Assembly: GCF_031769195.1 (NCBI RefSeq)
Contig: NZ_JAVHNP010000001.1
Location: forward strand, 1-64,000
DNA: 64,000 bases
DNA from: Vreelandella sp031769195
GTDB taxonomy: Bacteria > Pseudomonadota > Gammaproteobacteria > Pseudomonadales > Halomonadaceae
Reading direction: 5' to 3'
In this document: piece after piece, positions 43,568-55,020 of the stretch
Position numbering within the stretch: the first letter of the stretch is position 1
Layout: the number at the start of each line of letters is the position of its first letter
Translations under genes and position numbers: made by a program
Notes under the pieces: generated by a model
Databases searched by the model: none
Told to the model about the DNA's origin: nothing
What the model saw: only the letters and a program-made list of their open reading frames with translations

Positions 43568-46500
43568 ATGGATGTAAATAACCGTGAGTTAGCGCTGCAA
43601 ACGGGCCTGCTGATGCTGTTAACCACCACCGTGATTATTGGTGGTGCTAGCCTTGTGTTTGGAGTAACCCCGGGGCTACCGCAACCCCAGGCACTTGCTA
43701 TTCTTCCCGACAGCTCTCTTGTCATTCTGCTCTCTGGCCTTGGTCTAAGCGCCGTCATGGGCAACATATCCCGGTGGAGAAAAGTCGCCAGCGTAGCGCT
43801 GGCAGCACTAGCACTCTATACACTGGCACATAACGTACTCACAGGCGGTGGTGGCGCTTCATGGCTCAGCGGTCAACCGCGACTACCCAGCCAAGCGGCG
43901 CCTATTTTAATACTAGCCGCCTTTTGTTTATGGGTAGGGCCACAAGGTCCATGGCAACGTAGGGTATGGCAAGTCGGTGGCGTAATTTTATGGGTCATTG
44001 GCTGTATCACCGTGGCTTATCATGCGGGTATAGCGGTTCCCTCTTGGTTACCTAGAGCCAGCGCTCTACTCCCTGGACTACTCTGCTTCTCGTTTGGCCT
44101 CGCCATGATGATGGTGAGCCGCCGCATTCCGCACCTAGCCGCTTCATTGAGTAAGGCCGCTGTCGCCGCAGGTATTGTGGGCGTGGCGCTTAGCATGAGC
44201 GCTTGGTTCTTGATTAGTTGGAATCAGCACGAAACAACGCGTTCTGAAGCGCAAAATACCCTTGCCAGTGTCACCACCAGCATTGAGCGAACGCTGAACT
44301 CCCGCGCAATCGTACTTGAGCGTTTAGCCGAACGTTGGCAAGGGGTGTTTGAAGATGAGGCATCGCGCCAACGGGAAGTGACGCGCTACTGGAATGACTA
44401 TCCCAGCATACTGGCCTTAGCCTATTTTAATCCCTTAGCGCGCGATATATGGCGGCGTGCGCAACAAGGATCCGACCTTTTGTGGCTGGACGACCAACTG
44501 GTTAGCCTGCCGGTATTACGCTGGCTCAACCAGCAACAGCAACCCGTTCAATGGCTCTTTCCTGACGCCGAGCGACCTGATCTTGCGCTACTGGCGTTAA
44601 AACCCTCCGCTGAACAGCGCTATCAGCTCGTAGCGGTCGTGGATATCGCCTATCTGATTGCCAAAGAGACACATATTGCAGAACAGGCTTTCTCGCTCTC
44701 GATCCAACACCCAGGTGGGTATATTCTCGCGCCAGACGCTGCTGTAGACGCACACGGCGCCGTACAGGAAAGCGCTCCATTGAGCGAGCAGCACCTTGGA
44801 TTGCCCGGCGGTACGGCACTGCATCTGAGCCTCTGGCCCCGCTCTTCATCTGATTTTGAGTTGGCCAAATTCATTGCTGCAAGCATCGGCATAGCAGGGC
44901 TATTGCTGACCTACCAACTGGTACTGAGCTTCGCCTTGATCGCGGCAAGAGCGCAGCGAACGCAGGAGCTTGCCAGAGCCAAGGAAGCGCTAGAAGATCA
45001 GCACCGCATTCAGGCTATGATTGCCCGTGACGAGCCCTGCAGCGCTACGCTATTGCAAATTTGTCGGCTCTTAGAACAACAAAGCCCTTATTGCCATGCG
45101 GCTATATGGCGACTAGACAACTCTGCCGCCTATCGCGTGGAGTTGCTCTCTTGCAGCCTGCCCTTTGCATTGCAGGAATCCATGCCATTCAATGAAAGTG
45201 TCATTACTCTGGCTACCGAACTGCACCAGCAGGGGGAAACAACGGCCAGTTTGACGATAGACGCCCACTCAGCGATGACGTTTAGCCAACTGGCCGCCCA
45301 CTACGGCTACGCTCATGCCACCGTGCATATTTTAAGCAGTGGCGGAGAGACATTGCCGTTAGGGGCGGTGGTGTTGCTATCAAAGCCAGTGCAGACAGCT
45401 TTAGAGGGCCGAATCCCCAAAGGTGAGTCATCCTTACTCCCCAGTGCGCTACGTTTAATGCGCTTGGCTATTGAGCGCTATAACCATCAGCAAACACTCC
45501 AAGATAGTGAGCAGCGCTTTCGCTCGCTGTTCACCCAAAACCCTGACGGCGTATTCTCGCTGGATGTCGACGGTTATTTCCTCAGCGTTAACCAATCACT
45601 GCTGACGCTTCTAGCAATGAGTGAAGCCGAGATTATCGGCAAACACTTTTACACCATGCTACCGACCGAGCAGCGAGGGTTGATCAATGACGTCTTTAGC
45701 CAAGCGCTAACCGGCGTTGCTCAGCGCTTTGAGATTGAGATCACCAGCCATGCAGGCCATACCCACTACGTTGATATCTCTTTCCTGCCCACCGTAGTAA
45801 TGGACAACGTGGTTGGCGTGTATGGCGTCGTCAAAGAGATGACCGCACTACGCTTTAACGAAGCTCAGCTGCGCATTTTCCAGCGCAGCCTAGAGGCCAG
45901 CAGCAACGGCGTACTAATCTGTGAGGCACAGAGTGATGACTTCCCCATAATCTACGTGAACCCGGCCTTTGTAGAGATTACCGGCTACAACTTAGAGGAC
46001 GTACAGCATCGAAACTGCCGCTTTTTACAGGGTCCTGATACTGACCCACAACAGGTTCAAGATATTCGCCGAGCCCTCCTCCAGCAGCGTGATATTAGCC
46101 TTACCATCCGTAACTACCGTAAGGATGGTCGTGCGTTTTGGAACAACATCTTCATTTCGCCAGTACGTGCCCAGGACGGGCAAGCAACTCACTTTGTGGG
46201 CATTATTAACGATATCTCGGAGCGCAAAGATCATGAGAATGCGCTGGCCTTTCATGCGACCCACGATGCGCTGACCGGGCTTGGCAACCGCGCCCTATTT
46301 GAAGACCGTTTGCGCCATGATGTGGACTTAGCGAAACGCCACCATCAGCAGTTAGCGGTACTATTTATCGACCTGGATGAGTTCAAGCCCATCAATGACA
46401 CCCTCGGCCACGCCATCGGCGACCAGGTGCTTATCCACGTAGCCCGGCGCCTAGAGGAGGTTATTAGGCCTTCGGATACCTTATGCCGATTTGGTGGAGA

Positions 46501-47548
46501 TGAGTTTGTCCTGCTGCTACCGGACCTGGATGCGCCTCACCATGCCCAAGAAGTGGCCGAACGGTTACTGCTAGAGTTAGCACAGCCTTATCGGATAGAC
46601 CGCCACGAGCTTTATCTGTCAGCCAGTATCGGCATTGCCCTCAGCAGTGACGCGCTTGAAAACCCAGCTGCCCTGCTTCAGCAAGCAGACATGGCGATGT
46701 ATAAAGCCAAACAGCAAGGGCGTAATACGCTGCAAACGTTTACCCATGACATTAATCAAAAACTGACTCAGCGGGTCACGCTGCGCAACGACCTTCAGGA
46801 AGCCATTACTCAGGAGCAGTTTGAACTCCATTATCAGCCGCTGCTTGGCCGTGATGGATATGTACAGGGGTTTGAAGCACTGGTGCGCTGGAACCATCCG
46901 GTGAAGGGCGCTATATCGCCAGCTCTGTTCATTCCGATTGCTGAGGAAACAGGGCAGATTATTGGCTTGAGTCAATGGGTGATGGAGCGCGCCGCCAACG
47001 ATTTTCTAAGGCTCCAGCCGCTGTTACCTGGCCACTGCCGTATGGCGGTTAACCTTTCTCCTATGCAGTTTCATCGCCCTAGCTTTCTAAGCTCGCTGCG
47101 TAAAACCCTAGAAGTGACCGGTTTGCCGCCCACCGCGCTGGAGCTTGAGCTAACGGAAGGCATTTTGATGAATGATACCGACGCCGCCATTGATACGCTG
47201 CATGCACTGCGGGGCATGGGGATCAGTATTGCGATTGATGACTTTGGCACAGGCTTTTCTAGCTTAAGCTATCTGAGACATCTACCGATCGACAAGATCA
47301 AAATAGACCGGAGTTTCATCCTCAATATTGATGAAAACAGCAAAGACGCAGCGGTTGTTCAAGGGATCATTGCCCTAGCGCATCACCTAGAACTGAATGT
47401 CGTTGCCGAAGGTGTTGAAACCCGAAGTCAACAGCAACAGCTTTTAACACTGGACTGTGACGTGCTGCAAGGCTACTTATTTGCCAAACCTATGCCATTT
47501 GAATCGCTTACCCAATGGCTACAGGATCACGTAGCGCCCCTCGGCTAA
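43568..47548 (+). CDS. Membrane PAS-LOV-GGDEF-EAL protein, putative blue-light c-di-GMP enzyme
   Basis: A 1326-aa protein. Seven hydrophobic segments (about 10-220) are followed by an extracytoplasmic sensor-like region (about 225-435) and another membrane segment (about 437-460). Then come a GAF-like region (about 470-640), a PAS domain (about 650-760) and a second PAS domain that is a LOV domain: NPAFVEITGY, RNCRFLQGPDTDP with the flavin-adduct Cys817, NYRKDGRAFWN and FVGIINDISERK. GGDEF is at 976-980 with an RPSD inhibitory site five residues upstream, and EAL at 1103-1105 with DDFGTGFSS and AEGVET. All listed motifs are intact. The usual Gly before xNCRFLQ is His. The ATG at 43568 lacks a clear ribosome site; TTG at 43565 is the alternative. 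Ends with a terminator. Confidence 0.92.
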   Translation: MDVNNRELALQTGLLMLLTTTVIIGGASLVFGVTPGLPQPQALAILPDSSLVILLSGLGLSAVMGNISRWRKVASVALAALALYTLAHNVLTGGGGASWLSGQPRLPSQAAPILILAAFCLWVGPQGPWQRRVWQVGGVILWVIGCITVAYHAGIAVPSWLPRASALLPGLLCFSFGLAMMMVSRRIPHLAASLSKAAVAAGIVGVALSMSAWFLISWNQHETTRSEAQNTLASVTTSIERTLNSRAIVLERLAERWQGVFEDEASRQREVTRYWNDYPSILALAYFNPLARDIWRRAQQGSDLLWLDDQLVSLPVLRWLNQQQQPVQWLFPDAERPDLALLALKPSAEQRYQLVAVVDIAYLIAKETHIAEQAFSLSIQHPGGYILAPDAAVDAHGAVQESAPLSEQHLGLPGGTALHLSLWPRSSSDFELAKFIAASIGIAGLLLTYQLVLSFALIAARAQRTQELARAKEALEDQHRIQAMIARDEPCSATLLQICRLLEQQSPYCHAAIWRLDNSAAYRVELLSCSLPFALQESMPFNESVITLATELHQQGETTASLTIDAHSAMTFSQLAAHYGYAHATVHILSSGGETLPLGAVVLLSKPVQTALEGRIPKGESSLLPSALRLMRLAIERYNHQQTLQDSEQRFRSLFTQNPDGVFSLDVDGYFLSVNQSLLTLLAMSEAEIIGKHFYTMLPTEQRGLINDVFSQALTGVAQRFEIEITSHAGHTHYVDISFLPTVVMDNVVGVYGVVKEMTALRFNEAQLRIFQRSLEASSNGVLICEAQSDDFPIIYVNPAFVEITGYNLEDVQHRNCRFLQGPDTDPQQVQDIRRALLQQRDISLTIRNYRKDGRAFWNNIFISPVRAQDGQATHFVGIINDISERKDHENALAFHATHDALTGLGNRALFEDRLRHDVDLAKRHHQQLAVLFIDLDEFKPINDTLGHAIGDQVLIHVARRLEEVIRPSDTLCRFGGDEFVLLLPDLDAPHHAQEVAERLLLELAQPYRIDRHELYLSASIGIALSSDALENPAALLQQADMAMYKAKQQGRNTLQTFTHDINQKLTQRVTLRNDLQEAITQEQFELHYQPLLGRDGYVQGFEALVRWNHPVKGAISPALFIPIAEETGQIIGLSQWVMERAANDFLRLQPLLPGHCRMAVNLSPMQFHRPSFLSSLRKTLEVTGLPPTALELELTEGILMNDTDAAIDTLHALRGMGISIAIDDFGTGFSSLSYLRHLPIDKIKIDRSFILNIDENSKDAAVVQGIIALAHHLELNVVAEGVETRSQQQQLLTLDCDVLQGYLFAKPMPFESLTQWLQDHVAPLG

Positions 47549-47570
47549 TCCTCTATATACGACTTTCTCA

Positions 47571-47594
47571 ACAGCGCTGCGGCGCTGTTTTTTT
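47571..47594 (+). terminator. Rho-independent terminator of the LOV-GGDEF-EAL gene
   Basis: ACAGCGC/GCGCTGT, 7-bp stem with loop TGCG, followed by seven T, about 22 bp after the stop codon. Confidence 0.9.
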
Positions 47595-47711
47595 CGCCCC
47601 GAAAATATATGAAAATATTTTCCACAAAAACTTTTAAGAAGGACGTTTATCCGGCATACTAGCCATAAGTTCTATATACCAACGTCTAACATTTCCATCG
47701 AGGTACATACC

Positions 47712-47870
47712 ATGAAACATCAGGAACAGTTTCCGACCATTTGGGATACACCGATAAAAACCATGACCAAAAAAACGGTCAAAAAAGCAGCGCTTAAGCC
47801 AGAGCACTCGCCTTTAAAAGAAGCCTTTTTGACCATTTGGGACAACGCCAAAAGCAAAACCGCCAGCTAA
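47712..47870 (+). CDS. 52-aa small protein with duplicated F-x-T-I-W-D motif
   Basis: A short frame starting at an ATG preceded by GAGGT 8 nt upstream. It contains two copies of a motif, FPTIWD (7-12) and FLTIWD (39-44), flanking a lysine-rich centre (KKTVKKAALK). The product is basic and has no membrane segment. The internal repeat, ribosome site and isolated position after a terminator argue that it is translated from its own promoter, perhaps in the AT-rich segment 47595-47700. I do not recognise a family and assign no function. Confidence 0.6.
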   Translation: MKHQEQFPTIWDTPIKTMTKKTVKKAALKPEHSPLKEAFLTIWDNAKSKTAS

Positions 47871-47934
47871 CATAACGTTAGCCAGCGGTGGTCAGGCCTG
47901 CCACGGAAGGCAGCACTGCTTAGCGATGCAGGTT

Positions 47935-48393
47935 TTAGCTCATTGGAATGACAGCAATAATATGCTCTTCAAGGTACTTTTCTGGCACCTCATCCTGAGA
48001 CACAGCAAATCCTCTAACGCTGATGCCTTTGCGATGGACGCGCTCAGCGTCATTACTCAGCAACGGATGCCAGCCTGCTAGCTTGCGCCCTTCAGCTACA
48101 CGACGATAACCGCAGGTAGGCGGGAGCCAGGTAAATTCTTTAACCAGCGCAGGCGTCAACTGGGTACAGTCCGGTACGCTGTCAAAACGGTTCTCATAAT
48201 CACTGCACTGACAGCTATGCGTATCAAGCAGTCGGCAAGCCACATTGAGAATGGCAAGTTCCTGCGTGTCATCGTCATGTAGCTTGAGTAAACAGCACTG
48301 CCCGCAGCCGTCACACAGCGCCTCCCACTCTGGCTGGGTGAGCTCTTCTAGAGAGTAGCGTTCCCAAAAGCGCTCGCGCAATGCAGTTTCCAT
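47935..48393 (-). CDS. ycgN: YcgN-family (UPF0260) cysteine-cluster protein
   Basis: A 152-aa protein with the conserved cysteine cluster CDGCGQCCLLKL, NVACRLLD, CQCSDYENRF and PDC, then WLPPTCGYR and WHPLLS, matching E. coli YcgN over its length. The cysteines probably bind metal; biochemical function is not established. GAGGTAA lies upstream of the ATG at 48393. It is the last gene in a run with acpH and ycgL, which are also neighbours of ycgN homologues in other gammaproteobacteria. Confidence 0.9.
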   Translation of the reverse strand: METALRERFWERYSLEELTQPEWEALCDGCGQCCLLKLHDDDTQELAILNVACRLLDTHSCQCSDYENRFDSVPDCTQLTPALVKEFTWLPPTCGYRRVAEGRKLAGWHPLLSNDAERVHRKGISVRGFAVSQDEVPEKYLEEHIIAVIPMS

Positions 48394-48439
48394 CGTCAAT
48401 TACCTCAATAAAATGCTAAACACCGGTAAAGGCTACGCC

Positions 48440-49018
48440 TTAACGTCCGCTGACTGCTCCATCACTGGTTAATGCTTCACGGCACTCATTCCACAATACG
48501 CTGAAATGAGCCTCTAGCACTGTGTAATCTTCATATAGCCAAGGCACTAGCTCCGCCAGACGGTTAGGCCCAGAAAGGCGTTGACCCAGGCCCGCCACGG
48601 CACGACACGTAAAATCAAAATCAGCGTAACGACGCAACCAGTCGTGCTCCACCATAACAGGCATCATCGTCGCGAGGCGCTGCGGAGCAGGCTGCTCGCT
48701 TAATAACCGATAGCAGCGTTCAATCAGCTGGTGCTGGTCGGTGCCTGCCTGCTGGCGAGAAATGAAATGATCCCACACAATGTCTAGCGCGATGCCTGCA
48801 TAGCGCCGCTGTGCTTTTGGAGCACGCTGCTTCGCCATGACAACGCTCGGGTGCTGGTCGACCCAGGCATCGACACGCCGATGATGACGAATACCGCGTG
48901 CAACGCTTAACGACCAAGCAGAAAGATCACTGCCTTTCACACCATCAGCAATCAAATTACCGTATAAAAAGCCGTCGTCGCCCGGGTGAGCTAACCAAGC
49001 ATGCGCCAAAAAATTCAT
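48440..49018 (-). CDS. acpH: Acyl carrier protein phosphodiesterase
   Basis: A 192-aa HD-superfamily-related enzyme that removes 4'-phosphopantetheine from holo-ACP. It starts with MNFLAHAWLA and carries GNLIADGVKG, GIRHHRRVD and the metal-binding DIVWDHF, as in AcpH. It lies between ycgL (31 bp) and ycgN. Confidence 0.9.
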   Translation of the reverse strand: MNFLAHAWLAHPGDDGFLYGNLIADGVKGSDLSAWSLSVARGIRHHRRVDAWVDQHPSVVMAKQRAPKAQRRYAGIALDIVWDHFISRQQAGTDQHQLIERCYRLLSEQPAPQRLATMMPVMVEHDWLRRYADFDFTCRAVAGLGQRLSGPNRLAELVPWLYEDYTVLEAHFSVLWNECREALTSDGAVSGR

Positions 49019-49049
49019 GGCGCTGTGGCCACCATCATCAAGGGCTGGC

Positions 49050-49343
49050 TCACGAACGATCTACCGCTTGCGCACGATGAATATCTAGCAAATAAGGCTC
49101 TTTTGCGGGTGGCATTTGTAGGTAAAAGCCTTGCTCTTCAATCGCGGTGATAACATCGGCAGCGTTGACACGGGCAAGCTTCTTGTCAGCCGTCAGGATC
49201 ATCGTCAGCACGGGAACGGGTTTACCAAAGGTTGCCATCAGCGCCTCAGGCACTGTCTCGGTGCCCTTACGCTTATCAACGTAAAGGTACATTTCATCTT
49301 TACGCGAGCTTTTCAAAATCTCACAGAGCAGTTTTTCACTCAT
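49050..49343 (-). CDS. ycgL: YcgL-domain protein
   Basis: A 97-aa protein with the YcgL core: LCEILKSSRKDEMYLYVDKRKG, VPEALMATFGKP and GFYLQMPP. Function is unknown, though the family is often found beside rnd, as here. The start at 49343 has GAGGAGG 7 nt upstream and overlaps the rnd stop (TAATG), so it is coupled to rnd; an ATG two codons earlier is less well spaced. Confidence 0.9.
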   Translation of the reverse strand: MSEKLLCEILKSSRKDEMYLYVDKRKGTETVPEALMATFGKPVPVLTMILTADKKLARVNAADVITAIEEQGFYLQMPPAKEPYLLDIHRAQAVDRS

Positions 49344-50494
49344 TAACATGCCTCCTCAAGTGCTTGATGAATCGCCTGCGTCAAACAGGCATCACGCCAA
49401 CCACTCAGTTCTGTTAGGGGCTGATGGTCTAGAGACTGCATCACCATTGCCTCGATGTCCCGGCGGCGCAACAGCATTTCAGGTGCCATATTGAGCGTCG
49501 CGGCTTGTGCCGCCACGACCCCTTTAATCGCTTTGAAACGCCGCTTAAACGCAGGCTGCATGGGGTCAGGCCAACGCGCAGGCAGTTCACTTTCAGAACA
49601 GTGCTGGGCCTCTTTTACCAACGCGAGCAGCGCATCACCCTCTTTTTTTACCAGCGGCGGCTTTACACCCTCCACCTCAGCAAGCTCGTAGCGGTTCTTG
49701 GGCATTTTTTCGGCCACCGCAAACAACAGCTTATCGCTGACCAACCAATTACGAGGCAAATCGCGGCGGCGTGTTTCTCCTTCACGCCAAATCGTCATAA
49801 GACGGTAGGCCTCTAGTTGATGGGGAGCTAGACGCCATAGCTGGCGCTGGCGGGTATACCACTGGCCGTCGTTTTCCACGCTGCGCCCTGCTTGCTCAAT
49901 TAAGTGGGCGCACTCGCTGTCTAGCCACTCCCGTCGACCTAGCTCGTCAAGTTTCTCTGCCTGAAGCGCCCAAACTTTTAACAAGTAGATCACGTCTAGC
50001 GCCGCATATTCACACTGCGACGCCGTTAACGGGCGCTCTAGCCAGTTAGAGCGAGTTTCCTCTTTCGGCAGTGTCTCCCCCATCCAGTGCTCAACCAACT
50101 TTTGATAGCCCATCCCCGGCGTTTCGCCTAAAAAGGCTTGGGCCACCTGGGTATCCACCAACGGCGAAGGCAGCACGCCTGCCCAGTGCTGAAACACCTC
50201 TAAATCTTCACTGCAGGCATGTAGCAGCTTTACCGCGCTATTTTGCAGCAGCGCTTTAAATGATTCGGTACATGGGGTCGATAACGGGTCGACCAAGTAA
50301 GCGACTTCTTGGCTGGCAAACTGGATCAGTGCGGGTACAGGAAAGAACGTATTCTCACGGAAAAACTCGGTGTCGAGAGCAATGACACGGGCACCGGCAA
50401 CCTGTTCACAGGCGGCGTCTAACGCCTCGGCACTATCAATCCATTGATATAAAGAAGAGGTTGAAGAGAACAAAGCAGTCTTCCGGGTTGGCAC
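49343..50494 (-). CDS. rnd: Ribonuclease D
   Basis: A 383-aa 3'-to-5' exoribonuclease that trims tRNA precursors. It has the DEDD exonuclease domain (ALDTEFFRENTFFP, CSEDLEVF, VDTQVAQAFLG, YAALDVIYL) followed by an HRDC domain (about 215-290). The start is a GTG (MPTRKTALF) without a clear ribosome site; no closer ATG preserves the exonuclease N-terminus. It is 32 bp downstream of recR and overlaps ycgL. Confidence 0.93.
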   Translation of the reverse strand: MPTRKTALFSSTSSLYQWIDSAEALDAACEQVAGARVIALDTEFFRENTFFPVPALIQFASQEVAYLVDPLSTPCTESFKALLQNSAVKLLHACSEDLEVFQHWAGVLPSPLVDTQVAQAFLGETPGMGYQKLVEHWMGETLPKEETRSNWLERPLTASQCEYAALDVIYLLKVWALQAEKLDELGRREWLDSECAHLIEQAGRSVENDGQWYTRQRQLWRLAPHQLEAYRLMTIWREGETRRRDLPRNWLVSDKLLFAVAEKMPKNRYELAEVEGVKPPLVKKEGDALLALVKEAQHCSESELPARWPDPMQPAFKRRFKAIKGVVAAQAATLNMAPEMLLRRRDIEAMVMQSLDHQPLTELSGWRDACLTQAIHQALEEAC

Positions 50495-50526
50495 AACCGC
50501 ATCAGCGCTTGCGTTTATTATAAGTG

Positions 50527-51132
50527 TTAGTCGCTAGCGAAAGGCTGGCGACCGTTAAAAGCGCGGCTCAGTGTACCGCCATCCACGTACTCCAACTCAC
50601 CGCCCATGGGTACACCGTAGGCAAGGCGAGAAAAGGAGACACCGTAGTGCGCAAGCTGCGAGGCAATGTAATGTGCGGTGGCTTCGCCCTCAACCGTCGG
50701 GTTGGTGGCAAGCACTACTTCAGTAATATTACCTTCAGCCACACGGCTTTCGAGCAGGTCTAAGCCAATGGCATCGGGCCCGATACCATCTAACGGCGAA
50801 AGATGGCCATGCAGAACGAAGTAGCGCCCCTGAAAACCACCCGCTTCTTCGATAGCTAACTGGTCTGCAGGGGATTCGACAACGCACAATAGCGCATCAT
50901 CGCGGCGCGGGCTTTCACATAGCAGGCAAATATCGGCTTCTGTCAGCGTTCGGCAGCGTTGGCAGTAACCCACTTCTTCGATGGCTTGCTGAATCACTGC
51001 CGCTAACCGCTGGCCCCCTGGGCGCTCACGCTCCAACAAATGCATGGCCATGCGCTGGGCCGTTTTGGGCCCAACGCCGGGTAGCACGCGAAACGCGTCC
51101 ATTAATTGCTCAACGAGCGGAGAAAAACGCAT
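50527..51132 (-). CDS. recR: Recombination mediator RecR
   Basis: A 201-aa protein: helix-hairpin-helix (LPGVGPKTAQRMA), Cys4 zinc finger (CQRCRTLTEADICLLC) and Toprim domain (LCVVESPADQLAIE). With RecO and RecF it loads RecA at gaps. It follows ybaB after 3 bp in the conserved dnaX-ybaB-recR order. Confidence 0.97.
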   Translation of the reverse strand: MRFSPLVEQLMDAFRVLPGVGPKTAQRMAMHLLERERPGGQRLAAVIQQAIEEVGYCQRCRTLTEADICLLCESPRRDDALLCVVESPADQLAIEEAGGFQGRYFVLHGHLSPLDGIGPDAIGLDLLESRVAEGNITEVVLATNPTVEGEATAHYIASQLAHYGVSFSRLAYGVPMGGELEYVDGGTLSRAFNGRQPFASD

Positions 51133-51135
51133 CGT

Positions 51136-51462
51136 TTAGAACGGCATCTTAAAGCCGGGCGGCAGGTTCAGGCCCGCCGTTGCTTCTTCCATTTTCGCTT
51201 TGGAATTCGCTTCGACTTTGCGTACCGCATCGTTCACCGCTGCTGCCAACAAGTCTTCCAGCAGCTCTTTATCTTCTTCGAGAACGCTTGGGTCAATGGT
51301 GACATCGATGACATCGTGGCGGCCATTCATGGTGATTTTCACCATGCCTGCGCCAGCTTCACCATGCACTTCTGCTTTGGCGACTTCTTCTTGGACGCGC
51401 TGCATTTTTTCCTGCATTTCTTGGGCTTGCTTCATGATGTTGCCCATTCCGCCTTTAAACAT
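51136..51462 (-). CDS. ybaB: YbaB/EbfC-family nucleoid-associated protein
   Basis: A 108-aa DNA-binding protein. The N-terminal helix (MFKGGMGNIMKQAQEMQEKMQ) and the central VKITMNGRHDVIDVTIDPSVL are typical. It lies between dnaX (47-bp gap) and recR, its usual place. Confidence 0.95.
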   Translation of the reverse strand: MFKGGMGNIMKQAQEMQEKMQRVQEEVAKAEVHGEAGAGMVKITMNGRHDVIDVTIDPSVLEEDKELLEDLLAAAVNDAVRKVEANSKAKMEEATAGLNLPPGFKMPF

Positions 51463-51509
51463 GCGGTGATCTCCTAAATGATTGATAAAAAGTGAGTCGC
51501 CATCGGCCG

Positions 51510-54293
<2,784 letters not shown>

Positions 54294-54389
54294 TGAGCAA
54301 AACTTCCTTAGGCGGGCTGACTGTCGATGCTAAACGGCCAAACGATCACCGTAGATGCTAAGTGTTGGTGCTTCATCATGCACCATTCT

Positions 54390-54435
54390 AGCGGCTGCGC
54401 CGCAGCCCGCCAACCGCCCGGCTTTTGCCGGGCGG
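54390..54435 (-). terminator. GC-rich hairpins after grxD, possible terminator
   Basis: A perfect 9-bp CCGCCCGGC/GCCGGGCGG stem with a 4-nt loop (54414-54435) lies 16 bp past the grxD stop. A second GC dyad (GGCTGCG/CGCAGCC, about 54392-54406) follows. Neither has a T-tract on the minus strand, so intrinsic termination is uncertain. The grxD stop itself lies in the palindrome TAACGCTTAAGCGTTA (54445-54460). Confidence 0.4.
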
Positions 54436-54450
54436 CATAAGGCGTAACGC

Positions 54451-54801
54451 TTAAGCGTTATCACCACCTTCAGCTGCACCGGCACGCTGGGCAGCCTCTT
54501 TCACTAGCTTTTCCAATTCGCCGTTTTGGTGCATTTCCATCACGATATCGCAACCGCCTACTAGCTCACCTTCTACCCATAGCTGGGGGAAGGTCGGCCA
54601 GTTAGCGATTTTTGGTAGCTCAGCGCGGATATCCGGATTATCCAGCACGTTAACGAACGCAAAACGTTCGCCACAGCTCATCAGCGCCTGCACCGTTTGA
54701 GAAGAGAATCCGCACTGAGGAAGCTGCGGCGTGCCTTTCATGTAAATCAAAATCGGGTTTTCGCTGATTTGGCGCTGAATATTTTCGGCAGTAGTGCTCA
54801 T
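54451..54801 (-). CDS. grxD: Monothiol glutaredoxin Grx4 (GrxD)
   Basis: A 116-aa CGFS-type monothiol glutaredoxin with Cys30 in PQCGFSSQ and the glutathione motifs WPTFPQLWV and GGCDIVMEM. Proteins of this class bind and deliver [2Fe-2S] clusters, often with BolA. TAGGAG lies 8 nt before the ATG at 54801. The frame is open 18 codons further upstream, but without a ribosome site. Confidence 0.94.
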   Translation of the reverse strand: MSTTAENIQRQISENPILIYMKGTPQLPQCGFSSQTVQALMSCGERFAFVNVLDNPDIRAELPKIANWPTFPQLWVEGELVGGCDIVMEMHQNGELEKLVKEAAQRAGAAEGGDNA

Positions 54802-55020
54802 AAATGTGCTCCTAAACAAGTGATGTGATCCAAGCCAGTTTACGCAATTCGTCAACTCGCTTTAACCCCATGACCCAGCAATGCTTTGGCATGGCACGAC
54901 ACCAATACCCGAGCAAGTTACTCGGCCTTAACGCGTGGGCGTCATTCTACGCATGCTGCCTGCGTTGCGCATCCCCCGCCGCATCGCTAGGATGGTGTTT
55001 TTGCGCGGAGATAAGTCATC

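Noticed and set aside
54294..54450. Possible 4.5S (SRP) RNA gene upstream of dnaX
   Set aside because: The conserved SRP RNA core sequence is not found; only two GC-rich hairpins are present.
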